Part shown: positions 38,283-47,646 of the stretch, piece after piece
Layout of the letters: each line of letters starts with the position of its first letter
Numbering within the stretch: the stretch's first letter is position 1
NCBI RefSeq assembly: GCF_029392815.1
Contig: NZ_CP113942.1
Location: 2,029,513-2,093,512 of the forward strand
DNA from: Bifidobacterium sp. ESL0682
GTDB taxonomy: Bacteria > Actinomycetota > Actinomycetes > Actinomycetales > Bifidobacteriaceae
Reading direction: 5' to 3'
Length of the DNA stretch: 64,000 nucleotides
Translations under genes and position numbers: made by a program
The notes under the pieces: generated by a model
Told to the model about the DNA's origin: nothing
The model's input: the letters and a program-made list of their open reading frames with translations, nothing else
The model's database searches: none

Positions 38283-39703
38283 AGCTCGTTGAGGGTCAAC
38301 TGATTCACAACCGATACCGCCTCGACCGCCGGCTTGCACAAGGCGGAATGGGCGAGGTCTGGAAGGGCTACGACATCCAGCTCAATCGCGTTGTCGCCAT
38401 CAAGGCGCTGCGCGGCGACCTGACCGACGTGGAGGCCAAGCGGCGCAGGTTGCGCATAGAGGCTCACAATTCTGCCGATCTGGCCCATCCGAACATCGCT
38501 GCGTTGTTCGATTACTACGAGCACGACGGCATCGGCTTTTTGATCATGGAGTACGTCGACAGCGAGTCGCTGGCCGATATGTACCACGAAAACGGCGCGG
38601 TCGATCCGCTTCATCTGCTGCCGATCCTGGTGCAGGTGGCGCGTGGTCTCTATGTCGCGCATTCGCACGGTGTCATCCACCGCGATGTGAAACCCGCCAA
38701 TATCATGGTCTCCAAGGACGGCGAGGTGAAGATCACCGATTTCGGCGTCTCCTATTCCACCAACCAGGCGCAGATCACGCAGGACGGCATGGTGGTGGGC
38801 ACCGCACAATACATTTCGCCGGAGCAGGCGCAGGGCAAGAAGGCCACGCCACAGTCCGACATCTATTCGCTGGGTGTGGTGGCTTACGAAGGCTTGTGCG
38901 GGCATCGCCCGTTCACCGGCGCCACGCCCGTCGACATCGCCGCCGCGCACGTCAATGACGCGGTACCCCCGCTGCCAGACACGGTCGACGTACAGCTGGC
39001 CCAGTTCGTGATGTCGATGCTTTCCAAAGACCCACGTGACCGGCCAAAGGACGCGCTGGTCGTCTCCCGCACGCTTTCGCACATCGAACGCCGGCTGATG
39101 GATCAGCAGGCCGCGCTGGACGACACCACAATGGTTTCGCGTGACGGACGTATCGCACGACGGGTCGTCAGCGCCCCGTATTCGGCAGACGGACGCGTGG
39201 CCGGCGGCAACGCTTTGGCGCTCCGCCCGCAGCAGCCATCGCTTCCTGAACCCACATCCGAACCTGAACCTCAATCCGATGACAAGCCTGCCGACAACAC
39301 CGGCAAAGCCCTCATCGTCAGCAGCACCGAGATCGTCAGCATTGGCAACTACACGAATGCCGGCGACACTGCCTTCAACGGCACAGAGCCTGTCACCGGA
39401 ACCGGGGAAACCGACAGCACCGAACACGTCGATAACCCTGACGAGAGCAATGCCACCACCGAAGCCAGCAACGTTGACGACAGCGTTCTCACAACCGACT
39501 CATCCAAGTCGTCCATTGAATCCGACGACAACGATACGACCACCAGCACTGCAACCAGCGGCTATGCACCGGAAGTGCAAGCCGCATTGGACACCATGAC
39601 GGCGACCGTCCATGCCATACAAGACATCGGAACGCCCAACAACTTAACCCAAGACAATGCCGGCGAAGTGGAAACTACGCGCAACCGGAAGGAGCAGCAA
39701 TGA
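38279..39703 (+). CDS. pknA: Ser/Thr protein kinase, PknA type
   Basis: The 474-residue kinase has a Hanks-type domain in residues ~10-270: glycine loop LAQGGMGEVWKG, the Lys in VVAIKAL, catalytic HRDVKPANIM (~134), DFGVS (~153), activation segment ending GTAQYISPEQ, and YSLGVVAYE. The remaining ~200 residues are acidic, Thr/Asn/Asp-rich and apparently disordered. No transmembrane helix is visible, unlike mycobacterial PknA, so this copy may be soluble or recruited. Overlaps pbpA and pknB by 4 nt. Confidence 0.93.
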   Translation: MKLVEGQLIHNRYRLDRRLAQGGMGEVWKGYDIQLNRVVAIKALRGDLTDVEAKRRRLRIEAHNSADLAHPNIAALFDYYEHDGIGFLIMEYVDSESLADMYHENGAVDPLHLLPILVQVARGLYVAHSHGVIHRDVKPANIMVSKDGEVKITDFGVSYSTNQAQITQDGMVVGTAQYISPEQAQGKKATPQSDIYSLGVVAYEGLCGHRPFTGATPVDIAAAHVNDAVPPLPDTVDVQLAQFVMSMLSKDPRDRPKDALVVSRTLSHIERRLMDQQAALDDTTMVSRDGRIARRVVSAPYSADGRVAGGNALALRPQQPSLPEPTSEPEPQSDDKPADNTGKALIVSSTEIVSIGNYTNAGDTAFNGTEPVTGTGETDSTEHVDNPDESNATTEASNVDDSVLTTDSSKSSIESDDNDTTTSTATSGYAPEVQAALDTMTATVHAIQDIGTPNNLTQDNAGEVETTRNRKEQQ

Positions 39704-41811
39704 GCACCAATATGCCAACATCCCTGGCAGACGGCCGTTATCAGCTGGGGCAACTCATCGGCCGAGGCGGTATGGCCGAGGTCCATATCGCACAGGACAC
39801 GCGTCTGGGGCGCGTTGTGGCGGTCAAGATCATGCGTTCCGATATGGCCAACGACGATATCTTCCTGAAGCGCTTCGCTCGTGAGGCGCACTCCGTTGCG
39901 CAGATGAACAACGTCAACATCGTCAACATCTACGATTCCGGCGAAGAAGCAATCACCACCGAAGACGGCAACACCGAGCGCGTGCCATACATCGTCATGG
40001 AGTACGTGAAGGGCCAGACCCTGCGCGATATCATCAAGGCGAACGGCCCGCTGAGCCAGCGCGATGCCGAACAGGTGATGCTCGGCGTCTTGAACGCGCT
40101 CGATTACTCGCACCGCATGGGCATTATCCACCGCGATATCAAGCCCGGCAACATCATGATCAGCGAGCAGGGCATGGTCAAGGTCATGGACTTCGGCATC
40201 GCCCGCGCGCTCGACGATTCCGTGGCCACGATGACCCAGTCACAGGGTGTGGTGGGCACCGCGCAGTACCTCTCTCCCGAGCAGGCCCGCGGCGAAACCG
40301 TCGACATGCGTTCCGACCTCTATTCGGCCGGCTGCGTGCTCTACGAAATGCTCACCGGACGCCCTCCATTCCAGGGCGATTCGGCCGTGGCCATCGCCTA
40401 TCAGCACGTTTCTGAAGTGGCCACCCCGCCCAGCACGCTCGTGCCCGGCCTGCCCAAGATGTGGGATCAGATCTGTGCCAAGGCCATGGCCAAGGACCGG
40501 CAAAACCGCTACGCAACGGCCGCCGAGTTCCGCAACGATATCCTCACTTACATGAACGGCGGCGTCCCGGTGGCGGCAGCGTTCAACCCGCTCACCGATC
40601 TTGCCAACATGAAGGAACGCAAGCAGGCCGAGCAAACCGCGGCAACAGAGGCGATGAACCCCGTCGAGACCACTGCTACGCAGGCCTTTGACCCGCTCAC
40701 CGGCACGTACGGCGACGCGGCGGCAACGCAGCTTGAACCTGCCGGCAACACCGCACTCAAGTCCCGTGCCGAAAAAGCCGCAGCAGATAAGGCTCGTAAG
40801 AAAAAGAAAATCATCATCGGCTCAGTCATCGGTGCCATTGTGGCCATTCTGGCCATCGCTGGCATCGCTTTCGGCGTCACACATATGAAGAAGACCGAGA
40901 TGGTCACCGTCCCGACCTTCACCTCTACGACCACGCAGGCGCGGGCCGAGGAACAACTCGATGAAGTCGGCCTAAAGATGAAGGTAAAGCAGGACACCGA
41001 TTCGAGCGAGCCCCAGGGCACATTCACCAAGCAGTCTCCCAAGGGCGGCGCAAAGGCCGCCAAAGGTTCGACTGTTGATGTCTGGTTCTCCGCTGGCCCG
41101 CAATCCGGCCAGGTGCCCGATGTAAAGGGCAAGTCGCAGGAAGAAGCGCGTAAGGTGCTTGAGAAGGCCGGTTTCAAGGTCGCACCCACTGCGCAAACCG
41201 AAGACAGCAACGACGTGGCGAAGGATATGGTCACGCGCACCGATCCGGCAGCCGGTTCTTCTACCGACAAAGGCACTTCGTTGATGCTTTATATCTCTTC
41301 AGGCGTGGCCAAGGTGCCCGATGTCACCGGCCAGCAGCAGGATCAAGCGCTCAACCAACTCAAGGCATTCACCGTCGTCGTACAGCAAGAGACTTCCGAC
41401 GATGTGGCTCAAGGCCTGGTAACACGCACCAACCCGGGTGCTGGCGCCAGCCTCGCACAAAAGGGCAATATCACCGTCTACGTCTCGCAGGGTAAGCCAA
41501 AGGTCACCGTGCCAAACACTATCTCGCTCGGCACCACGACCCTGGCACAAGCCCGTGGCATGCTGCAGGGCTTCACCGTCAGTGTCACCGAAGGCAATCC
41601 GAGCGACGACAACGCCATCGTTACGGGAATGTCGCCTTCTCCTGGCCAGCAGGTGGACAAGGGCAGCACCATCACCCTGAGCACCAAGGCTCCCGCCCCG
41701 TCTCCCACGACCACAGGCGGCTCAGGTTCCACGTCCGGCTCAACAGGCACCACTACCGGTGGCGCCACCGGCACGACCTCTGGCGGGACTACTACTCCAC
41801 AAGCCCACTAA
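39700..41811 (+). CDS. pknB: Ser/Thr protein kinase with PASTA repeats, PknB type
   Basis: The 703-residue sensor kinase has a cytoplasmic Hanks domain (IGRGGMAEVHIA, VVAVKIM, HRDIKPGNIM at ~143, DFGIA, GTAQYLSPEQ), a basic juxtamembrane stretch and one transmembrane helix (IIIGSVIGAIVAILAIAGIA, ~370-393). Four extracellular PASTA repeats follow, each with the VPxxxG/T..A...L pattern (for example VPDVKGKSQEEARKVLEKAG), then a Thr/Ser/Gly-rich end. PASTA domains bind muropeptides or lipid II, so this kinase should couple wall status to phosphorylation of growth proteins. Last gene of the operon, followed by a terminator. Confidence 0.96.
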   Translation: MSTNMPTSLADGRYQLGQLIGRGGMAEVHIAQDTRLGRVVAVKIMRSDMANDDIFLKRFAREAHSVAQMNNVNIVNIYDSGEEAITTEDGNTERVPYIVMEYVKGQTLRDIIKANGPLSQRDAEQVMLGVLNALDYSHRMGIIHRDIKPGNIMISEQGMVKVMDFGIARALDDSVATMTQSQGVVGTAQYLSPEQARGETVDMRSDLYSAGCVLYEMLTGRPPFQGDSAVAIAYQHVSEVATPPSTLVPGLPKMWDQICAKAMAKDRQNRYATAAEFRNDILTYMNGGVPVAAAFNPLTDLANMKERKQAEQTAATEAMNPVETTATQAFDPLTGTYGDAAATQLEPAGNTALKSRAEKAAADKARKKKKIIIGSVIGAIVAILAIAGIAFGVTHMKKTEMVTVPTFTSTTTQARAEEQLDEVGLKMKVKQDTDSSEPQGTFTKQSPKGGAKAAKGSTVDVWFSAGPQSGQVPDVKGKSQEEARKVLEKAGFKVAPTAQTEDSNDVAKDMVTRTDPAAGSSTDKGTSLMLYISSGVAKVPDVTGQQQDQALNQLKAFTVVVQQETSDDVAQGLVTRTNPGAGASLAQKGNITVYVSQGKPKVTVPNTISLGTTTLAQARGMLQGFTVSVTEGNPSDDNAIVTGMSPSPGQQVDKGSTITLSTKAPAPSPTTTGGSGSTSGSTGTTTGGATGTTSGGTTTPQAH

Positions 41812-41983
41812 TTCGTCAGACGACGCTATACGGCAGAGGTTCAGACACACACCGGAATCCTTTCACTAGTACCGCTATGCAGGCCGATTAATTCGCCTGA
41901 CGCGGTATGTGACATGAGTGTGGTGTGCTCCGGAGGTAACTGCAGCCTTACAGCCCCACTAATCTGACGATCTGCATTCAACA

Positions 41984-42029
41984 CAAAAGGTGCGATGGAA
42001 TTCAATCATGTTTTCCATCGCACCTTTTG
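41984..42029 (+). terminator. Terminator of the fhaA-pknB operon
   Basis: A 17-bp inverted repeat (41984-42000 with 42013-42029) has a 12-nt loop, followed by a T-rich end (GCATTTTC). Confidence 0.85.
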
Positions 42030-42084
42030 CATTTTCAGTTGTATTTCCAAGCGACTAGTTCATTGTGCCCTTAAGCAAGAATCG

Positions 42085-42126
42085 AGTTGGTTTGCTGTGA
42101 CAGTACCCGTCATAGCAAACCAACTC
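42085..42126 (-). terminator. Terminator-like hairpin of the pilus operon
   Basis: Arms of 18 bp (42085-42102 with 42109-42126, one wobble pair) enclose a 6-nt loop. It lies about 120 nt beyond the sortase gene. Confidence 0.7.
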
Positions 42127-42253
42127 ATTAACTTGGTCTTTTGATATCCTCTTCGGATGTCATGCTTTCTGCGATGCCTTAAGCCTCAAGTATCTTTTGG
42201 CACCATGGCATCTCAACATATAGGATTCTCCCCGGCATCAGCGTAACTACTCA

Positions 42254-43411
42254 TTACACGCTGATGCCTGCTCCAGAGAGTTCACATGATGCTTGCAGAA
42301 CCTCTGCATCGCAGAATCCAGCGTCATTCCTTCTTGGGGGATGTTTTCGCCCTTGGTGACGTGGGCGATTGCGATGGGCCAAGACACCCATAGGCGGCAA
42401 TCCACGCTCATCGACGAATCGAGGCAGAAGCAGTGATGGCGGAATCGGTGTACCGTCATAGTGCCACGGCGGCGGCACCAATTCACGATAGTTCTTACGC
42501 AGCGCGAGGATAAAGCCGACAACTAGCACTATAAAGACGGTCAAGAGGCCGTACAGTTTTGCATCTGCCGCAACATCCTCCAGGGGAGGAATGTTCTGCG
42601 GAATATTGCCTCGTTTGGCGGTAATAACCAGTCGCTGGGTATTGACACCGTACGGTGTGCAAGTCATGAGTGTCAGCAAATCCTGGCCAGGCACCACCTT
42701 ATACAGATGCACATCGTCTGGTTCCACCACATGAATAGAGGTAACGCGATAACCCATGGTATGGTTCATCGTCTTTATATAGATGATGTCACCTTTGTCG
42801 AGCTCATCGAGCCGAGTAAAGAGCAAGGCGTCAGGTAAACCACGATGGCCTGTAAGCACCGTATTAGTCGACTTGCCACCTACTGGCACGCTAGTGCCAT
42901 AAAGATGTCCGGAGCCTATCTGCAATATCGCACGAGATGTACCATGATAAATCGGCAAATGAATCGAGACCTTGGGAATCTGAATCGTTCCCATTACGCC
43001 GGTCGGACTATTTAAGATTGATTGATACGTTTGATCCTTGACTGATTCAGTATCTTCATCTGGATTGGGGTCAAATGGGTCCTTTACCTCGCCCAATGTG
43101 GTCTGCCCTGAAGCAGCAATTTGTTCATTGTAGCGTTGAGCTGCATGATATTGCTTTGCCACATCGCCACGCGGCCACTTCAACACATCTCGTTCAGCCT
43201 GAATGGCAGCCAATGACTCGGACCGTGCATTGACGGCCCAATGAACAGGAGCCCACATAATAAGGATGACGGTGAGGATAACGAAGATGTCGTGGACGAG
43301 CTCGATGAAAATCCGGTAGACATACTGCCCACGATTCCTATGGGGCTTGATGACTTCATCGAAAGGCAAGGCCGCAAGAGTCTGCGGTTCTTTTTGCTTT
43401 GTATGTTTCAT
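42254..43411 (-). CDS. Class C (pilus) sortase, probable frameshift near the C-terminus
   Basis: A membrane transpeptidase that polymerises the adjacent pilins. From the Met at 43411 (MKHTKQKEP) it has an N-terminal transmembrane helix (IFVILTVILIMWAPV), the class C lid motif DPF (KDPFDPN), catalytic His in LTGHRGLP, Cys in TLMTCTPYG and Arg in TQRLVITAKR, and a C-terminal helix (LLTVFIVLVVGFILAL). After PPMGVLA the frame becomes an Arg-rich shadow. Removing one base in the run at 42376-42380 gives IAIAHVTKGENIPQEGM and a stop at 42247-42249, with natural codon use, so the last ~35 residues are probably frameshifted here. The catalytic domain is unaffected. A frame extension upstream to 43510 has no RBS. 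Confidence 0.88.
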   Translation of the reverse strand: MKHTKQKEPQTLAALPFDEVIKPHRNRGQYVYRIFIELVHDIFVILTVILIMWAPVHWAVNARSESLAAIQAERDVLKWPRGDVAKQYHAAQRYNEQIAASGQTTLGEVKDPFDPNPDEDTESVKDQTYQSILNSPTGVMGTIQIPKVSIHLPIYHGTSRAILQIGSGHLYGTSVPVGGKSTNTVLTGHRGLPDALLFTRLDELDKGDIIYIKTMNHTMGYRVTSIHVVEPDDVHLYKVVPGQDLLTLMTCTPYGVNTQRLVITAKRGNIPQNIPPLEDVAADAKLYGLLTVFIVLVVGFILALRKNYRELVPPPWHYDGTPIPPSLLLPRFVDERGLPPMGVLAHRNRPRHQGRKHPPRRNDAGFCDAEVLQASCELSGAGISV

Positions 43412-43523
43412 ACGCCCATTCCGCTGATCAACTTCAATTACCCAAATAATTACTTTATTGTCTCGCAAAAAGCAGACAATACTACCATACACTAGTGCAA
43501 TACATAACAAGCCACATATAGCA

Positions 43524-43567
43524 AAAGGTGGTCAGTCTGAAATTTTCATTCCAGACTGACCACCTTT
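43524..43567 (-). terminator. Stem-loop between the pilin and sortase genes
   Basis: A perfect 16-bp inverted repeat (43524-43539 with 43552-43567) has a 12-nt loop, 52 nt after the pilin stop and upstream of srtC. It probably stops most pilin transcripts and lets a minority read into the sortase gene. Confidence 0.75.
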
Positions 43568-43618
43568 AGATATCTTCTACAAGTTCAACCCAACATTAAA
43601 CTTCTAGAGACGTAGACC

Positions 43619-45469
43619 TCACTTGCGAGCGGAAGCCATGTTGCGACGGCGAGCGACCGAGGTGACTACCACGATAGCAGCGCAGAGCACAACGAGAGCC
43701 ACGAGCAGGATGATGCCTGCACCACCAGTGAGAGGCAGAGAGGCAAGGCTGGTCACAGACAGAACCTGAATAGCAACATTCTTATCCGTGCTGTCCTTGA
43801 CAGTGGTGGACGGCGTCGGAGAACCGGTGCCATCGGTGACTGTGGTGAGATGCCAAACATCCTGAGTCAGCGTGAACTTCGTGCCGGGAGTGGTACCCGA
43901 AGTAGTGCCAGGTGCGATTTCAATCTTGAACGTAGGCTTGACAGCTTCCGAGATACTCGGATTATGCGTACCAACAGTCGTTTGTGTGAACGTAAAAGTA
44001 CCCTGCGAAAGACCAGCAACGACCAACTTACCATCAGCACCAGTGGTTACCGAAGTAACAGTGCCACTAGGATCGTAAGTATAGGTAGATCCATCTTGCG
44101 TGAACTTAAGATCAGCTGAACCGTTCTTAACAGTAAACTGTGCGCCTGGAAGCCCAGTTGAAGTGCCCTTAAGGACATTAGTCAGGTTGATCGTATAAGT
44201 TGACAGCACGATTTCAGAGTTGTGAGTTGGATCCGTCGGATCAACGTTCGGCGTGGTCTCAGTAGTAGTAGAAGGATTGCTGGGATCAACACTATGAATC
44301 ACAGTCGCCTTGTTGGACTGATCACCGGTAGCGGAGAGCTTCATCGTGTAATCAATAGTAATCGTTGAGTCATAGCTCCACTTCAGAACACTGTTGGAGA
44401 AATCGTAGGTAAACGAAAGATCCGATCCCGACGGAGCTGTGTACGTATAATCAGTTCCAGCAGTCAAAGTGCTTACAGTACCATTGTTATCAATCTTAAC
44501 AACCGGAGCTGCAAACGGTGCAGGGCTGTCCTGCAGCGTAAAGCCAGCAGTCGGGGTATCCTTCACCTTGAAAGTGTATCCGTTCTTGAAGCCGGTCGTC
44601 ATCGGCACCTTGGCAGTAATCCGGAAGCCGAACATCGAGTTGAGAGGTGCAGATTTCCACTGTGCTTCAGTAGGAGACGAAATCGTCGCCGTACCAGGAT
44701 CCGAAGGATTGGTGTTGAGCTTGGTCACAGCCTTAGAAACGGTAACGTCCTTCTGCTTCAGCTCAATCTTACCAACCATGTTGGTCTTAGTTGAAGAGTT
44801 CGTCAACTGATTTGAACCAGCAGTGGTGCCAACAAGCATCGGGATAGCGCGGTTGCCGGTGGCAGTCGTGTCCTTAACGACATAGATGCCTTCAGTCAGA
44901 CCAGTGATAATACGATCAGTAGCAGGAGCAGCCGAATCGCTCTGAGTTGCCGACGCGTAAGTAATCGTCGTAGCAGCAGTCGTCAAATCCGTCACAAAGT
45001 TACGCAGCTTGCCGCTGTACGGCTTCTTCGCTGTCGTATTATCCGGATCGCCGAGATTTGCGGTGTCGCTACTCGAAGTCGAATCAGTTCCAGTATAGCC
45101 GAGCCAGTTCTGTGCAACCCAGTTCATTGGGTTCGCAGAATCCCAAGCGGCATCCGTTGGCACGCCACCATTTGCATAGGTAACAGCCTGCACGACTCTT
45201 GTGGCATTATCCGTGGTAACGGCGATGCCGGTGATGTTGCTCGTGGCGGTGTCGCCATCAGCAGCAACATTGGTATACGTTGCGAGCCTGGAAACTTCGA
45301 ACGTATGTCCCTTACCACCGGTAATGGTGATTTGGCCATCATTAGCACCAATGGTCTGATCATGGTCAGCCGCATTGGCCGAACCTACGCCAGTAACACC
45401 CAGCGCGAGAAGGGTGGCAGCAGACAGCACCATGGCCGCTGCTCCACGTAACCCTTTTCCTAACTTCAT
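43619..45469 (-). CDS. Isopeptide-forming fimbrial (pilin) subunit with LPLTG anchor
   Basis: The 616-residue exported pilin has a Sec signal peptide (MKLGKGLRGAAAMVLSAATL to SANA), an N-terminal pilin D1-type domain (NDGQITITGGKGHTFEVSRL), Ig-like domains with candidate isopeptide segments (EGIYVVKDTTATGNRAIPML; VTVSKAVTKLN), a CnaB-like domain (GLPGAQFTVKNGSAD) and a C-terminal LPLTG, hydrophobic helix and basic tail. The start at 45469 has AAGGAG 9 nt upstream; the longer frame to 45562 would add a non-signal N-terminus. Its position next to a class C sortase supports a role as pilus shaft subunit. Which pilin is major and which minor is not certain. Confidence 0.92.
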   Translation of the reverse strand: MKLGKGLRGAAAMVLSAATLLALGVTGVGSANAADHDQTIGANDGQITITGGKGHTFEVSRLATYTNVAADGDTATSNITGIAVTTDNATRVVQAVTYANGGVPTDAAWDSANPMNWVAQNWLGYTGTDSTSSSDTANLGDPDNTTAKKPYSGKLRNFVTDLTTAATTITYASATQSDSAAPATDRIITGLTEGIYVVKDTTATGNRAIPMLVGTTAGSNQLTNSSTKTNMVGKIELKQKDVTVSKAVTKLNTNPSDPGTATISSPTEAQWKSAPLNSMFGFRITAKVPMTTGFKNGYTFKVKDTPTAGFTLQDSPAPFAAPVVKIDNNGTVSTLTAGTDYTYTAPSGSDLSFTYDFSNSVLKWSYDSTITIDYTMKLSATGDQSNKATVIHSVDPSNPSTTTETTPNVDPTDPTHNSEIVLSTYTINLTNVLKGTSTGLPGAQFTVKNGSADLKFTQDGSTYTYDPSGTVTSVTTGADGKLVVAGLSQGTFTFTQTTVGTHNPSISEAVKPTFKIEIAPGTTSGTTPGTKFTLTQDVWHLTTVTDGTGSPTPSTTVKDSTDKNVAIQVLSVTSLASLPLTGGAGIILLVALVVLCAAIVVVTSVARRRNMASARK

Positions 45470-45717
45470 ATTTTTTTCTCCTTGTATTTTCCGGAAATAC
45501 ACTTCTGATTGTCCAAGCTTGCAGCAGGACTTACGCCCTTGATGCTCTGCCAAACACATCACATCTCCATGCTTAACTCCTCAAAGCATTTCCTTGCACG
45601 TCACTGACAAAACCTTCAAGCTTGAAGTTTTTAGGCTTGTAGCACGCACTACCAAATACTGTACTACAAGCCAAGACTTTAATTTAACTACTTCTGCACT
45701 TTGACATATCAGCCTTT

Positions 45718-47646
45718 CTATCGGCTAATCTGATGACGCCGGCTCAATATCATCGTGCCGGCGATAAGCAAGCAGCACAACAGAACAAGCAAAATTAGTA
45801 GAGATACACCAGTTTGGGCTAAGCTCCCAGAACCGAACATTCCGTTTCTGAAGGAATTAATCACGCCCATGATGCCTCCACTTTGTTTGGTGACATTCAC
45901 GCTAAGGGTTGCACCCAGATGATCAGACGATGCAACAGGCTTTTGGACCAATCCGCCATTGTAATCCCTGAGTAAGCTCACGTATGTACCGTGATTGCTG
46001 TCATCAGCTGTGAACTTGACATCGAACTTCAGCAGCTCTGCATTTGGCTTACTTGCAGGCGGGGCGACTTCTTCAATGGTATATGTACCAAGTGCAAGAC
46101 CGTCGAGCTTCAAGCAACCTAATCCTTCGTTATCTTCGGCCACTTGCCGAATTTTCGGCTGTACGAAGGAAATCGCACGAGCTCCCTGCACTCCAGTTTG
46201 AGTGGAAGCCACCACGTTAGTAGTCACTTGCGTATCGTCCCCAGAATGATACACATAATGACCATCACCAAGTTTTCTGAATGTCAATGGAGAGCCATTT
46301 TGCAACACTTTATACGTCGCTCCACCGATTGGCACTTCCCTATCAGCACCATCGATATTTCTGAGCGTCATGTAATAACTTGACATGCTATAGGTGGCAG
46401 TATCACTGTGATGAACTGTGCCGCAATTTGCGGCAGGATCAGCGATGCAATTATTGTTCGGCTGATTATTGACGTCACTCGACCAATCAATGCCCGCAAC
46501 GTTGTTCTGATGACCAGTCCCGGTAATTTTCATGCTGTATCTAATTTCGATTTTACTGCCCTGAGTGTAACTCATTATCTGTGGGAAAGTAAATCCTAGC
46601 TGCTGCGAACCGTTGACCGGAGTTTGATTGAGATATACCTTGTCTGGAGCCGGAACGATAGCTGTACCCGGCGCAGGAATGACATCTTTATTAACGCCGT
46701 TTACAGTGACTTTGGGAGCAGTGAATCGACTATTATTAATATATTGGAGCCCCGCACTAGGCAAATCGGTCACTCTAAAGAAGTACTTACTAAACCCAGT
46801 AGTCATAGGAACTTTAGTTAGCAACAGGAAATGCATGATATCGCCATCGGCAAGAGCCTCCCCCTGCTTTTTCTTTCGGTTACCTGCATTAGTCGTATAT
46901 TCGAGTCTCTTACTTACCGTTGGGCTATCTGTCTTTGCAGTTATTTCTCCTGTATTCGGTACTGATGCACTTTCAAATTGATTGAATTTCTCTGAACTTG
47001 AACCTAATGTTGTTCCGACCAACATCGGAATTGAATTCGGCTCATTACTCGATGAAGAACTCGTGTAATCCTCAACGACATACAGACCTTCTGGCAAGCC
47101 AGTGAACACTGCCGTCGTGCCATTAGTAGTTGCTGTAAATCCAGAACCATTTATCAGTGGCCTAAAGTTTGTTTGATCATTATGCAAAGCGGTAACAAAA
47201 TCGCGCAACTTGCCAACATAAGGATTGCGTTCCGACGTCTTATCGCTATTATCTGCAGATCCGTTATTAAAACCAAGCCAATGCATTGATATCCAGCACA
47301 TAGCATCGGTGTTGCACTCAGTCGTCGTCGGTATGGTAGTGCCCATTTGAGTCAATGCTGTACTAATCGCTGTATTCATCTGCGAAGACGAAGATAACGA
47401 AGCGACTTTAACTTCAGAGATTTTGGAATTCACTTGATAAGCCGAATCATATTTGGCAATTTGGACTGCCTTATAATTGTGATCGCTTCCCGCATTTTTA
47501 ATCGTTATCTGACCATCATTACCAGACACTGTAATCGGGATCGGAGCAGCATTTGCGACGCCCATACCAACAACGCCGCATGCCAGTACCATCGATGCAC
47601 TCAATAATGCTGCGGCAACGTCGCGCAATCCTTTACGTATTGCCAT
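45718..47646 (-). CDS. Isopeptide-forming fimbrial (pilin) subunit with LAQTG anchor
   Basis: The 642-residue exported pilin is the first gene of the pilus operon. It has a signal peptide (MAIRKGLRDVAAALLSASMV to ANAA), a D1-type domain (GNDGQITIKNAGSDHNYKAV), an Ig-like middle domain (VPMTTGFSKYFFRVTDLPSA), a CnaB domain with a good E-box (LGTYTIEEVAPP) and a C-terminal LAQTG, hydrophobic helix and basic end. LAQTG differs from the LPLTG of its neighbour, so it may be attached by a different sortase or at a different pilus position. GGGAGAG lies before the ATG. Confidence 0.9.
   Translation of the reverse strand: MAIRKGLRDVAAALLSASMVLACGVVGMGVANAAPIPITVSGNDGQITIKNAGSDHNYKAVQIAKYDSAYQVNSKISEVKVASLSSSSQMNTAISTALTQMGTTIPTTTECNTDAMCWISMHWLGFNNGSADNSDKTSERNPYVGKLRDFVTALHNDQTNFRPLINGSGFTATTNGTTAVFTGLPEGLYVVEDYTSSSSSNEPNSIPMLVGTTLGSSSEKFNQFESASVPNTGEITAKTDSPTVSKRLEYTTNAGNRKKKQGEALADGDIMHFLLLTKVPMTTGFSKYFFRVTDLPSAGLQYINNSRFTAPKVTVNGVNKDVIPAPGTAIVPAPDKVYLNQTPVNGSQQLGFTFPQIMSYTQGSKIEIRYSMKITGTGHQNNVAGIDWSSDVNNQPNNNCIADPAANCGTVHHSDTATYSMSSYYMTLRNIDGADREVPIGGATYKVLQNGSPLTFRKLGDGHYVYHSGDDTQVTTNVVASTQTGVQGARAISFVQPKIRQVAEDNEGLGCLKLDGLALGTYTIEEVAPPASKPNAELLKFDVKFTADDSNHGTYVSLLRDYNGGLVQKPVASSDHLGATLSVNVTKQSGGIMGVINSFRNGMFGSGSLAQTGVSLLILLVLLCCLLIAGTMILSRRHQISR

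Larger units (their letters stand above)
41812..42246. other. Intergenic region between convergent pknB and the pilus operon
   Basis: The 435-bp gap holds two strong hairpins (41984-42029 and 42085-42126), one suited to each gene set. No gene is visible. Confidence 0.7.

Noticed and set aside
38279..39703. PknA as a second transmembrane receptor kinase
   Set aside because: No hydrophobic helix is present after the kinase domain; the tail is acidic and polar, so it was called soluble.
42254..43510. Sortase start at 43510
   Set aside because: The extra 33 residues lack an RBS and family resemblance; the internal Met at 43411 gives a normal class C N-terminus.
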